Assembly (NCBI RefSeq): GCF_010726245.1
Contig: NZ_AP022561.1
Location: forward strand, 2,108,001-2,172,000
Direction of reading: 5' to 3'
DNA length: 64,000 nucleotides
Origin: Mycolicibacterium aichiense
GTDB lineage: Bacteria > Actinomycetota > Actinomycetes > Mycobacteriales > Mycobacteriaceae
The notes beneath the pieces are model-generated. The model was not told where the DNA came from. It saw only the letters and a program-made list of their open reading frames with translations, and did not search any database. Within the stretch, counting starts at the first letter, position 1. The number at the start of each line of letters is the position of its first letter. Of this stretch, positions 36,244 through 44,751 are shown one piece after another. The translations under genes and the position numbers were made by a program.

Positions 36244-37566
36244 GTGGCCGACCGCAAGCCGTATCTCGCCCGCGCGCTGTTCGCACGGGGATCGTGGTCG
36301 GAGACCTCGCGCATCAGCTCGATCCTGCGCAAGGAGACCGTCGGCGGTGCGCTGCTGCTGGTGGCTGCGGCGATCGCCCTGATCTGGGCGAACTCACCCT
36401 GGTCGGAGGCTTACCACCGGCTCGGGCAGGTCCACGTCGGGACCGACCGGCTGGGCCTGCACCTGGATCTGACGCTGGGCGGCTGGGCGGCCGACGGGTT
36501 GTTGGCCGTTTTCTTCTTCATCGTCGGGCTCGAACTCAAACGCGAATTCGTCGCAGGCGATCTGCGCGACCCCGGTCGCGCCGCGCTGCCGATCGCCGCC
36601 GCGGTCGGCGGCATGGTGGTACCGGCAGTGATCTTCGTCTCCTTCACCTTCGGCCAAGGGGACGGTGCGGCGCGGGGCTGGGCCATCCCGACGGCGACCG
36701 ACATCGCGTTCGCGGTGGCTGTGCTGGCCGTCCTCTCCACGCATCTGCCGGCCGCACTGCGCACATTCCTGCTCACCCTGGCCGTCGTCGACGACCTGCT
36801 GGCGATCACGGTGATCGCGGCGTTCTACACCGACAAGATCAATCTGACCGCGCTGCTGATCGCACTGATCCCACTGGCGCTGTTCACGGTGCTGGTGCAG
36901 CGCCGGATCCGGTCCTGGTGGCTGCTGGTCCCGCTTGCCGCGCTGACCTGGGCCTTCGTTCACGAGTCCGGCGTGCATGCGACGGTCGCGGGGGTGCTGC
37001 TGGGTTTCGCGGTGCCGGTCATGCGCAGCGCGGCGGCCGGCGGTCCGGAGGCCGGCCCCGGGCTGGCCGAGCACTTCGAGCACCGGCTGCGGCCGGTGTC
37101 GGCGGGTTTCGCGGTCCCGGTCTTCGCGTTCTTCGCCGCCGGGGTGACCTTCGGCGGCTATGACGGTTTGATAACGGCGTTGTCCGATCCGATCGCGATG
37201 GGCATCGTCGCCGGGCTGGTGGTGGGTAAGACGATCGGGGTGTTCGGCACCACCTGGGTACTCGCCGCGGTGACCCGCGCCCGGCTCGACTCGGCTTTGC
37301 GCTGGGTCGACGTCTTCGGCATGTCGATGCTGGCCGGTATCGGGTTCACGGTGTCCCTGCTGATCGGCGAATTGGCCTACGATCCGGGTTCCGAACGCCA
37401 GGATGTCGTCAAGGTCGCTGTGCTGGCAGGAAGTTTGCTGGCCGCCCTTCTCGCGTCGGTGGTGCTGCGGCTGCGCAACCGGCATTACCGGCTGGTGTGG
37501 GAGCTGGAGAACCGCGACCTCGACCACGATGGTGTCCCCGACATCTACGAGTCTGGACAGGACTGA
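36244..37566 (+). CDS. nhaA: Na+/H+ antiporter NhaA
   Basis: 440 residues from the GTG at 36244, after AGGAGA. Twelve-helix NhaA fold with [31 protein letters not shown] and the ion-binding aspartate pair in [21 protein letters not shown]-like segment reads [18 protein letters not shown]. It exchanges cytoplasmic Na+ or Li+ for external H+. The last 18 residues form a hydrophilic tail [18 protein letters not shown] with a D-x-D-x-D-G calcium-binding-like loop, unusual for NhaA. The preceding leader carries the conserved element. No NhaA gene at this spot is recalled for M. tuberculosis. Confidence 0.93.
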   Translation: MADRKPYLARALFARGSWSETSRISSILRKETVGGALLLVAAAIALIWANSPWSEAYHRLGQVHVGTDRLGLHLDLTLGGWAADGLLAVFFFIVGLELKREFVAGDLRDPGRAALPIAAAVGGMVVPAVIFVSFTFGQGDGAARGWAIPTATDIAFAVAVLAVLSTHLPAALRTFLLTLAVVDDLLAITVIAAFYTDKINLTALLIALIPLALFTVLVQRRIRSWWLLVPLAALTWAFVHESGVHATVAGVLLGFAVPVMRSAAAGGPEAGPGLAEHFEHRLRPVSAGFAVPVFAFFAAGVTFGGYDGLITALSDPIAMGIVAGLVVGKTIGVFGTTWVLAAVTRARLDSALRWVDVFGMSMLAGIGFTVSLLIGELAYDPGSERQDVVKVAVLAGSLLAALLASVVLRLRNRHYRLVWELENRDLDHDGVPDIYESGQD

Positions 37567-37594
37567 TCTCTACGACGGTGCGTAGACTGGCCAG

Positions 37595-39511
37595 ATGCTT
37601 GAACAGGTTCGCGGCCCCGCAGATCTGCAACACCTGTCCCAGGCGCAGCTGACCGAACTGGCTGCCGAAATTCGCCAGTTCTTGATCCACAAGGTCGCTG
37701 CCACGGGCGGCCACCTCGGCCCCAATCTCGGTGTTGTGGAGTTGACCCTCGCGCTGCACCGGGTCTTCGACTCTCCGCACGATCCGATCCTCTTCGACAC
37801 CGGCCATCAGGCCTACGTGCACAAGATGCTCACCGGCCGGGCCGCCGACTTCGACACGCTGCGCAAGAAGGATGGCCTCTCGGGTTATCCCGCACGGGCC
37901 GAAAGCGAGCACGACTGGGTGGAATCCAGCCATGCCTCGGCCGCCCTGTCCTACGCCGACGGTTTGGCGAAAGCCTTCGAACTGACCGGACATCGCAACC
38001 GGCATGTGGTGGCGGTGGTGGGCGACGGCGCGCTGACCGGCGGCATGTGCTGGGAAGCCCTGAACAACATTGCCGCGGCCAAGCGGCCGGTGATCATCGT
38101 CGTCAACGACAACGGGCGGTCCTACGCGCCGACCATCGGCGGGCTGGCCGACCATCTGGCCGGGCTGCGGCTGCAGCCGGGCTATGAGCGCGTGCTGGAA
38201 CGCGGCCGGGTCGCCGTGCGCGGGATGCCCATCATCGGTGAAGCCTGTTACCAGGCCATGCACAGCGTGAAGGCCGGCATCAAGGACGCGCTGTCACCGC
38301 AGGTGCTGTTCACCGACCTCGGCCTGAAGTACGTCGGCCCGATCGACGGCCACGACGAGCATGCGGTGGAGACCGCGCTGCGGCACGCCAGGGGGTTCAA
38401 GGCTCCGGTGATCGTGCACGTGGTCACCCGCAAGGGCATGGGCTACGCGCCTGCCGAGAACGACGAGGCCGAGCAGATGCACTCGTGCGGCGTCATCGAT
38501 CCCGACACCGGGCTGGCCACCAAGTCTGCCGCACCCGGCTGGACGTCGGTCTTCTCCGATGCGCTGATCACCTATGCCGCCAAGCGGCGCGACATCGTGG
38601 CGATCACCGCGGCGATGCCCGGCCCGACCGGACTGTCGGCGTTCGGTGAGCGCTTCCCGGACCGGCTGTTCGACGTCGGCATCGCCGAGCAGCACGCGAT
38701 GACGTCGGCGGCCGGGCTGGCGATGGGCGGCCTGCATCCGGTGGTGGCGATCTATTCGACGTTCCTCAATCGCGCGTTCGATCAGATGATGATGGACGTC
38801 GCGCTGCACAAGCTGCCCGTCACGATCGTGCTGGACCGCGCCGGCATCACCGGCAACGACGGCGCCAGCCACAACGGCATGTGGGATCTGTCGATCCTGG
38901 GTATCGTCCCGGGGATGCGGGTGGCCGCGCCGCGCGACGGAGCCCGCCTACGGGAAGAACTCGGCGAAGCACTCGAGGTCGACGATGGTCCAACCGCCAT
39001 CCGATTCCCCAAAGGTGAAGTGGGCGAAGACATTCCGGCGCTCGAGCGGGTTTCCGGCATGGACCTGCTGGCCCGCCCGGCCGACGGCCTGAGTCAGGAC
39101 GTCCTACTCGTGGCGGTGGGTTCGTTCGCGCCGATGGCGCTGAAAGTCGCACAGCGACTGCGCAATCAGGGGATCGGTGTGACGGTGGTCGACCCGCGTT
39201 GGGTCCTTCCGGTGCCCGACGGAATTGCGCCGCTTGCCACCTCGCACAAACTGGTGGTGACGATGGAGGACAGCGGCGTACACGGTGGCGTCGGCTCCAC
39301 CGTCTCGGCTGCCCTGCGCGCCGCAGGCATCGACGTGCCGTGCCGGGATCTCGGTGTGCCGCAACAGTTCATCGACCACGCCGGCCGCGGTGAGGTGCTC
39401 GAGGAGATCGGCCTGACCGAGCAGAACATCGCCCGTCAGGTCACCGGCTGGGTTGCAGCACTCGGAACGCTCGACGACACGGTCAGCGATTCCGCCGAAA
39501 AGACGAACTGA
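37595..39511 (+). CDS. dxs: 1-deoxy-D-xylulose-5-phosphate synthase
   Basis: 638 residues. Thiamine-diphosphate enzyme of the MEP pathway joining pyruvate and glyceraldehyde 3-phosphate. Motifs: [13 protein letters not shown] and [37 protein letters not shown] (TPP/Mg site GDG...NN), [34 protein letters not shown] with the catalytic Glu, and [16 protein letters not shown]-terminal transketolase domain is complete ([18 protein letters not shown]). It feeds isoprenoid synthesis (menaquinone, polyprenyl phosphate). One base separates its stop from that of the convergent RNase D gene. Confidence 0.96.
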   Translation: MLEQVRGPADLQHLSQAQLTELAAEIRQFLIHKVAATGGHLGPNLGVVELTLALHRVFDSPHDPILFDTGHQAYVHKMLTGRAADFDTLRKKDGLSGYPARAESEHDWVESSHASAALSYADGLAKAFELTGHRNRHVVAVVGDGALTGGMCWEALNNIAAAKRPVIIVVNDNGRSYAPTIGGLADHLAGLRLQPGYERVLERGRVAVRGMPIIGEACYQAMHSVKAGIKDALSPQVLFTDLGLKYVGPIDGHDEHAVETALRHARGFKAPVIVHVVTRKGMGYAPAENDEAEQMHSCGVIDPDTGLATKSAAPGWTSVFSDALITYAAKRRDIVAITAAMPGPTGLSAFGERFPDRLFDVGIAEQHAMTSAAGLAMGGLHPVVAIYSTFLNRAFDQMMMDVALHKLPVTIVLDRAGITGNDGASHNGMWDLSILGIVPGMRVAAPRDGARLREELGEALEVDDGPTAIRFPKGEVGEDIPALERVSGMDLLARPADGLSQDVLLVAVGSFAPMALKVAQRLRNQGIGVTVVDPRWVLPVPDGIAPLATSHKLVVTMEDSGVHGGVGSTVSAALRAAGIDVPCRDLGVPQQFIDHAGRGEVLEEIGLTEQNIARQVTGWVAALGTLDDTVSDSAEKTN

Positions 39512-39512
39512 C

Positions 39513-40793
39513 TCACGCCTTTTCGGCGGCAGCAGAGCTCAGGGCATCGGCGAGCACCGGGACCACGAGCGAGCGCTGCCACTGCCTGGCTCCGCCCTCG
39601 CGCAGGACGGTATCGACCGCCCCGCTGACGTCGCCGGTGTCCTGCCAATCCCAGCACAGCCTGCGGACGAGTTCCGGCGACACCAGATTCTCGGTGGGAA
39701 CCCGCACCCGTTCGGACAACTCGGACAGGCGCGCCCTGGCGGCGTCGAGCCGGGCGGCGGCCTCCGGTTTGCGTTTGGCCCAGCGCACCGCCGGCGGCGG
39801 CCCGTTCTGCGGTTCGGCGCTGTCCGGCGGATCGGGGTTGGTGCGCGCAGACTCCAGCGCGGCCAACCAGACGTGGGCGCTGCGGCGCTGTTTGTGCCCG
39901 CCGAAGATGGGCAGCTTGGTCAGCTCCTCGACGGTCTTGGGGTCGGCGACGGCCGCGGCGATGATCGCCGAGTCCGGCAGGATCCGCCCCGGGGCGATGT
40001 CGCGGCGGCGGGCGATCTGATCGCGCACCGTCCACAATTCGCGCACCGCGGCCAGGGCTTGGCGGTTGCGGACTTTGTGCAGTCCTGAGGTGCGCCGCCA
40101 GCGGTCACGTCGGGTCGGGGTGGCCTCAGAACGGCGAAGGTGCTCGAATTCTTCTGCGGCCCAATGGGATTTGTCTTGCTCGGTGAGCACGTCGTCGATC
40201 GCGTCGCGCAAGGCGATCAGTACTTCGACGTCCAGCGCGGCGTAATTCAGCCATTCGTCGGGCAGCGGACGTTTGGACCAGTCCGCCGCGCCGTGCCCTT
40301 TGGCCAGCCCCAGTCCGAGCAGGCGTTGCACCATCGCCGCCAGATTGACCCGCTCGAACCCGGCCAGCCGGCCGGCGAGTTCGGTGTCGTAGAGCGCGGG
40401 CGGGTGCATGCCCACCTCGGCAAGGCAGGGCAGGTCCTGATCGGCGGCGTGCAGGATCCACTCGTCGTCGGCCAGGACCTCGGCCACCGGCCGCAGCACG
40501 TCGATCGGACTGCTGCCATGGTTGACCGGGTCGATCAGGACGGTGCCTGCGCCGGTGCGGCGAATCTGGATCAGATAGGCGCGGTTGGAATACCGGAAGC
40601 CCGATGCGCGCTCGGCGTCGACGGCGAACGGCCCGCTGCCCTTCGCCAGCTGGTCGGCTGCCCGGGCGATCTCGTCGGCGCTGACCGACAGGGGTGGCAC
40701 GCCCTCGGACGGGCGGAGCAGGGGAGTCGCCTCGGGGGCGTCCTCGGCTGCGGCATCGGGCGCCGTGATCGCGGCGTCATCGTCTGGTGTCAT
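39513..40793 (-). CDS. RNase D-like 3'-5' exonuclease with HRDC domain
   Basis: 426 residues. DEDD nuclease: FAVDAERASGFRYSNRAY (DxE), a middle Asp in HAADQDLPCLAEVG, and YAALDVEVLIALRDA (Tyr-x3-Asp, DEDDy type). A C-terminal HRDC domain (LAAVRELWTVRDQIARRR, APGRILPDSAIIAAA) should help bind RNA ends. The N-terminal 35 residues are Ala/Asp-rich and disordered. It probably trims tRNA or other stable RNA 3' ends. Rv2681 by synteny. The upstream DUF3000 gene is separated by one base, so they are likely cotranscribed. Confidence 0.9.
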   Translation of the reverse strand: MTPDDDAAITAPDAAAEDAPEATPLLRPSEGVPPLSVSADEIARAADQLAKGSGPFAVDAERASGFRYSNRAYLIQIRRTGAGTVLIDPVNHGSSPIDVLRPVAEVLADDEWILHAADQDLPCLAEVGMHPPALYDTELAGRLAGFERVNLAAMVQRLLGLGLAKGHGAADWSKRPLPDEWLNYAALDVEVLIALRDAIDDVLTEQDKSHWAAEEFEHLRRSEATPTRRDRWRRTSGLHKVRNRQALAAVRELWTVRDQIARRRDIAPGRILPDSAIIAAAVADPKTVEELTKLPIFGGHKQRRSAHVWLAALESARTNPDPPDSAEPQNGPPPAVRWAKRKPEAAARLDAARARLSELSERVRVPTENLVSPELVRRLCWDWQDTGDVSGAVDTVLREGGARQWQRSLVVPVLADALSSAAAEKA

Positions 40794-40794
40794 G

Positions 40795-41376
40795 TCAGGC
40801 GCGGGAGCGGGAACCCAGGTCCGTCACCCCGACCGGTGGCAGACCGGCGGCGTGTTCGAGGACCTCGCAGAATGCCTGGACGTGTGTGTCGAGGGCCATC
40901 GTGGTGGCCGTCCACGATGCGCGCATCTCGAGTTGGTGGGCGCGGGGCGGACCGGAGATGTCGCCGTAGCGCACCGAGGTGGTGGCCGTGACGGTGCCGC
41001 CGAGAGCGGTGACGTGTTCGGAGCGGCTTTCCAGGGCGTCGACGAGCCAACTCCACGCCACCTCGGGCAGCAGCGGGTCGACAGCCTCGCTGGAGTCCAG
41101 ATCGGCCTGGATGTAGGCGACGAGGCGCATCGTGCCGTCCCATGCTTCCGACCCTTCGGGATCGTGCAGCAGGATCAGCCGGCCGAATGCATCGCCGTCG
41201 GAGGTTTCCGGGACGATCTCGGTGTCGGGGTGCTTGACCTCGGCGCCCAGCGCATAGCTGTACGGCGCGAGACGTTGAGGTGGACGGATCGGACCGAGTT
41301 CGATCTCCGCCCGCACCTGGGCGGTGTTCATCGCCGCCACCGCCTCGCGGAAAAGCGCGGGTTCCGCAGTGGTCAC
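40795..41376 (-). CDS. DUF3000 protein
   Basis: 193 residues from a GTG at 41376. DUF3000 core: RPPQRLAPYSYALGAEV, FGRLILLHDPEGSEAWDGT, MRLVAYIQADLDSSEAVDPL and EMRASWTATTMALDTHVQAF. The family is actinobacterial with unknown function and sits next to the RNase D gene (Rv2680-Rv2681 pair in remembered synteny). No metal or catalytic motif is evident. Confidence 0.85.
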   Translation of the reverse strand: MTTAEPALFREAVAAMNTAQVRAEIELGPIRPPQRLAPYSYALGAEVKHPDTEIVPETSDGDAFGRLILLHDPEGSEAWDGTMRLVAYIQADLDSSEAVDPLLPEVAWSWLVDALESRSEHVTALGGTVTATTSVRYGDISGPPRAHQLEMRASWTATTMALDTHVQAFCEVLEHAAGLPPVGVTDLGSRSRA

Positions 41377-41434
41377 GTCGATTGACGCTAGCCCTATCGT
41401 CGAGGTGGAGGGGGCAGGCGCGCCGATTTGGTGC

Positions 41435-41504
41435 GACTCCGGCGGGCAGGAGCGGAGCGACCCGGGGTGGACTCCGGCGGGCAGGAGCGGAGCGACCCGG
41501 GGTG
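41435..41504. repeat. Two perfect 35-bp tandem repeats
   Basis: Copies at 41435-41469 and 41470-41504 are identical; each opens GACTCCGGCGGGCAGG and closes with GCGACCCGGGGTG. They fill the space between the DUF3000 gene and hemE and code for nothing evident. This type of GC-rich unit is reminiscent of dispersed mycobacterial intergenic repeats. Confidence 0.85.
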
Positions 41505-41524
41505 AGCTCCCGCGGTTGAGGGCT

Positions 41525-41549
41525 CATGGGCCGGGCTGACCGGCCCGTG
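41525..41549 (+). promoter_or_regulatory. Strong hairpin in the hemE leader
   Basis: CATGGGCCGG and CCGGCCCGTG pair over 10 bp (one T-G wobble) around a GCTGA loop. The hairpin ends 14 bases before the hemE ATG. It could act as an attenuator, a terminator for upstream read-through or an mRNA stabiliser. Confidence 0.5.
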
Positions 41550-41563
41550 GCAGCATTGACGCG

Positions 41564-42613
41564 ATGAGTACCCGTCGCCAGCTGCCCGAGGCGCCCTATC
41601 TGGCCGCCGCCACTGGCCGCAAGCCCAGCCGGACCCCGGTGTGGTTCATGCGCCAGGCCGGCCGGTCGCTGCCCGAGTACCGCGAACTGCGGGCCAAGAA
41701 CACGATGATGCAGGCCTGCTTCGACCCGGCACTGATCAGCGAGATCACCCTGCAGCCGGTGCGTAGGCACGGGGTGGACGCGGCGATCCTGTTCTCCGAC
41801 ATCGTGGTCCCGATGCGCGCCGCGGGCATCGGCCTGGACATCGTGCCCGACGTCGGCCCGGTGATCGACAACCCGGTGCGGACCGCCGCCGATGTCGCCG
41901 CGCTGAAAGGTCTTGAGCTGCAGCGGGTCAGCGCGGTCTCGGACGCGGTCGGTCTGCTGGTCGGCGAGCTCGGTGAGGTGCCGCTGATCGGTTTCGCGGG
42001 CGCCCCGTTCACGCTGGCGTCCTATCTGGTCGAGGGCGGGCCCAGCAAGCTGCACGAACGGACCAAGGCGATGATGTTCGCCGACCCCTCGACATGGCAT
42101 GCGCTGATGGGGTTGTTGACCGATCTGACGATCGCCTTCCTGAAGGTGCAGCTCGACGCCGGCGTCGACGCCATCCAGGTGTTCGATTCGTGGGCTGGCA
42201 CGCTATCGCTGGCCGACTACCGCACCCATGTGTTGCCGCACAGTTCACGGGTGTTCGCCGCTCTGGCCGACTACCGGGTGCCGATGACGCACTTCGGCGT
42301 GGGCACCGCGGAACTGCTGGGCGCCATGGGTGAGGCCGGCGCGACGGTCGTCGGCGTCGACTGGCGTACCTCGCTGGCTGACGCCGCGTTGCGGGTGGGC
42401 CCGAAACTGGCGCTGCAGGGCAATCTGGATCCGGTCGTGCTGCTCGCCGGCTGGCCGGTCGTCGAGCAGGCGGCGCGGGCGGTGGTCGACGACGGCAGGC
42501 TGGCGGTCGACGCGGGCGCGGCGGGGCACATCTTCAATCTGGGGCACGGCGTACTGCCCGCCACCGATCCGGCAATTCTGACAGATCTGGTCGCACTGGT
42601 GCACTCGTTGTGA
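41564..42613 (+). CDS. hemE: Uroporphyrinogen decarboxylase
   Basis: 349 residues. Decarboxylates uroporphyrinogen III to coproporphyrinogen III. Signature [19 protein letters not shown] near the N-terminus contains the substrate-binding Arg residues; [15 protein letters not shown] has the catalytic Asp. [17 protein letters not shown] and [12 protein letters not shown] are conserved. The stop overlaps the hemY GTG as GTGA, so the heme genes form one operon. An enoyl-CoA hydratase (echA15) that I recall next to hemE in M. tuberculosis is not present. Confidence 0.96.
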   Translation: MSTRRQLPEAPYLAAATGRKPSRTPVWFMRQAGRSLPEYRELRAKNTMMQACFDPALISEITLQPVRRHGVDAAILFSDIVVPMRAAGIGLDIVPDVGPVIDNPVRTAADVAALKGLELQRVSAVSDAVGLLVGELGEVPLIGFAGAPFTLASYLVEGGPSKLHERTKAMMFADPSTWHALMGLLTDLTIAFLKVQLDAGVDAIQVFDSWAGTLSLADYRTHVLPHSSRVFAALADYRVPMTHFGVGTAELLGAMGEAGATVVGVDWRTSLADAALRVGPKLALQGNLDPVVLLAGWPVVEQAARAVVDDGRLAVDAGAAGHIFNLGHGVLPATDPAILTDLVALVHSL

Positions 42614-43959
42614 GGTATTGCGTTGTCGGGGGCGGCATTTCAGGTTTGGTCGCGGCTTATCGGCTACGCACGCTGGCCGGCGCCGACGCCGACATCACAG
42701 TGTTCGACCCGGCTGACCGCCTCGGTGGCATCCTGCGCACCGAACGGATCGCGGGCCAGCCCATGGATATCGGCGCCGAGGCGTACGTGGTGCGCCGCCC
42801 CGAGGTACCGGCCCTGCTGGCCGAGCTTGGCCTGGCCGGTCGCCAGATCAGCACCACCGGGGTGCGTCCCACCATTTACAGCCAGGGTCGCCTGCATCCG
42901 CTGCCCGCCGACACCGTCAACGGCATCCCGACGTCGGCCGCGTCGGTGACCGGTCTGGTCGACGATGCGACGATCGCGCAGATGGCCGCCGAGCCCAGCC
43001 GGCCCATGCCCTGGCGGCCGGGCTCGGACCCGGCGGTCGGCGCCGTCGTCGCCGACCGGTTCGGCGCCCAGGTCGTCGCCCGCTCGGTCGATCCCATGTT
43101 GTCCGGCGTTTACGCCGGTTCGGCCGCCACCATCGGCATCCGTTCCGCGGTTCCCACGGTGGCGGCCGCATTGGACGCCGGCGCCACCAGCCTCACCGAC
43201 GCCGGCCGCCGCGCATTGCCGGGCAGCACGCAGGGCCCGGTGTTCGGCGCCATCGACGGCGGTTACCAGGTGCTGCTCGATGCGCTGGTGGCACACAGCC
43301 GGCTGCAGTGGGTGCAGACCTCGATACAGCACATCGGACGCGACGGGACGGGCTGGAGCCTGCGCGACGACGACGGCAGGCAGTGGGGTGCCGACGGGGT
43401 GATCGTCGCGGTGCCCGCCGCCCGGCTCGCGCCGCTGATGGCCGACATCGCCCCCACCGCAGGCGCAGCGGCAGCCCGGATTCCGGTTGCCTCCGCGGCG
43501 GTGCTGGCGCTGGCCGTTCCGGGCGGGACACCACTGCCCGCCCAGTCCGGTGTCCTGGTCGCCACCGGAGAACGCTTGCATACCAAGGCAATCACGTTGT
43601 CCACCCGCAAGTGGGGATCGCGCGGCAATGCCGAGTTGTTGCGGTTGTCGTTCGGGCGCTTTGGTGACGACCTGGCGCGCGCGACGTCGGACGCCGAACT
43701 TCAGAACTGGGCGCTGGCCGATGTGTTGACGGTGTTCGGGATCGCGGTCGACCCGGTTGACGTCCGGGTGCACCGTTGGCTGGATGCGATGCCGCAGTAT
43801 TCGCCGGGCCATCGCGAGCTGGCCGCCGAGCTGCGCGCCGAGCTGCCGCCCACCTTGGCGCTTGCGGGTAACTATCTCGACGGCATCGGGGTGCCTGCGT
43901 GCGTGGGCGTGGCGGGCCGTGCGGCCGAGGCTGTGGTGGCCGCCACCATCCGCCGATAG
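42610..43959 (+). CDS. hemY: Coproporphyrinogen III / protoporphyrinogen oxidase (HemY/CgoX type)
   Basis: 449 residues from a GTG overlapping the hemE stop. FAD-binding start [17 protein letters not shown], then [14 protein letters not shown]; the C-terminal FAD contact is in [17 protein letters not shown]. In actinobacteria this oxygen-dependent flavoenzyme oxidises coproporphyrinogen III to coproporphyrin III in the coproporphyrin-dependent heme pathway, consistent with the chdC gene that follows. Membrane association is possible, but no transmembrane helix is seen. Confidence 0.93.
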   Translation: MRYCVVGGGISGLVAAYRLRTLAGADADITVFDPADRLGGILRTERIAGQPMDIGAEAYVVRRPEVPALLAELGLAGRQISTTGVRPTIYSQGRLHPLPADTVNGIPTSAASVTGLVDDATIAQMAAEPSRPMPWRPGSDPAVGAVVADRFGAQVVARSVDPMLSGVYAGSAATIGIRSAVPTVAAALDAGATSLTDAGRRALPGSTQGPVFGAIDGGYQVLLDALVAHSRLQWVQTSIQHIGRDGTGWSLRDDDGRQWGADGVIVAVPAARLAPLMADIAPTAGAAAARIPVASAAVLALAVPGGTPLPAQSGVLVATGERLHTKAITLSTRKWGSRGNAELLRLSFGRFGDDLARATSDAELQNWALADVLTVFGIAVDPVDVRVHRWLDAMPQYSPGHRELAAELRAELPPTLALAGNYLDGIGVPACVGVAGRAAEAVVAATIRR

Positions 43960-43988
43960 GCGAACCGCCGCGTGGCACGATGGGTGCC

Positions 43989-44693
43989 ATGGCCAAACTG
44001 GACTTCGACGAGCTCAACGCCACGATCCGTTACGTCATGTTCTCGACCTTCGCGGCAGAACCGGGGGAGCTGGGCTTCGACGAAGAGACCCGCGCCGCCG
44101 TCGTCGACGAGACGGCGACGTTCCTCAAACAGCAGGAGGACAACGGCGTCGTGGTGCGCGGCATCTACGACGTGGCGGGTCTGCGCGCCGACGCCGACTT
44201 CATGTTCTGGACGCACGCCGAGCGGATCGAGTCCCTGCAGGCGACCTACAACGACTTCCGCCGCACCACCACCCTGGGCCGGGCCGTCACCCCGGTGTGG
44301 AGTGCCGTCGCCCTGCACCGGCCTGCGGAGTTCAACAAGAGTCACATCCCCGCCTTCCTGGCGGGCGAGGAGCCGGGCAATTACGTCTGTGTCTACCCGT
44401 TCGTGCGTTCGCTGGACTGGTATCTGCTGCCTGACGAGGACCGCCGCAAGATGCTCGCCGACCACGGCATGGCCGCCCGCAGTTACAAAGACGTGCGCGC
44501 CAACACCGTCCCTGCTTTCGCGCTCGGTGACTACGAGTGGATTCTGGCGTTCGAAGCGCCTGAGCTGTACCGGATTGTCGACCTGATGCGCGACTTGCGC
44601 GCCACCGAAGCCCGTCGGCACGTGCGCGAGGAAGTCCCGTTCTTCACCGGTCCGCGGATCGGCGTGGAGCAATTGGTCGCCAAACTGCCCTAG
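43989..44693 (+). CDS. chdC: Coproheme decarboxylase ChdC (HemQ)
   Basis: 234 residues from the ATG at 43989 ([19 protein letters not shown]); an ATG three codons earlier is possible. It is a chlorite-dismutase-fold enzyme that decarboxylates coproheme to heme b with peroxide. Conserved segments: [55 protein letters not shown] (Tyr-rich catalytic region) and [19 protein letters not shown] with the probable proximal His or neighbouring ligands. Its place after hemY completes a three-gene coproporphyrin-pathway cluster; hemH is elsewhere. Confidence 0.93.
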   Translation: MAKLDFDELNATIRYVMFSTFAAEPGELGFDEETRAAVVDETATFLKQQEDNGVVVRGIYDVAGLRADADFMFWTHAERIESLQATYNDFRRTTTLGRAVTPVWSAVALHRPAEFNKSHIPAFLAGEEPGNYVCVYPFVRSLDWYLLPDEDRRKMLADHGMAARSYKDVRANTVPAFALGDYEWILAFEAPELYRIVDLMRDLRATEARRHVREEVPFFTGPRIGVEQLVAKLP

Positions 44694-44709
44694 CAAACCA
44701 GCCCGCGTA

Positions 44710-44728
44710 CTGCCCGCTCAGGGGGCAG
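44710..44728 (+). terminator. Hairpin after the heme operon
   Basis: CTGCCC pairs with GGGCAG around a seven-base loop, 16 bases after the chdC stop and 24 bases before the next gene. No T tract follows. Confidence 0.5.
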
Positions 44729-44751
44729 GAGTTCGCTACGATTGCCTGACC

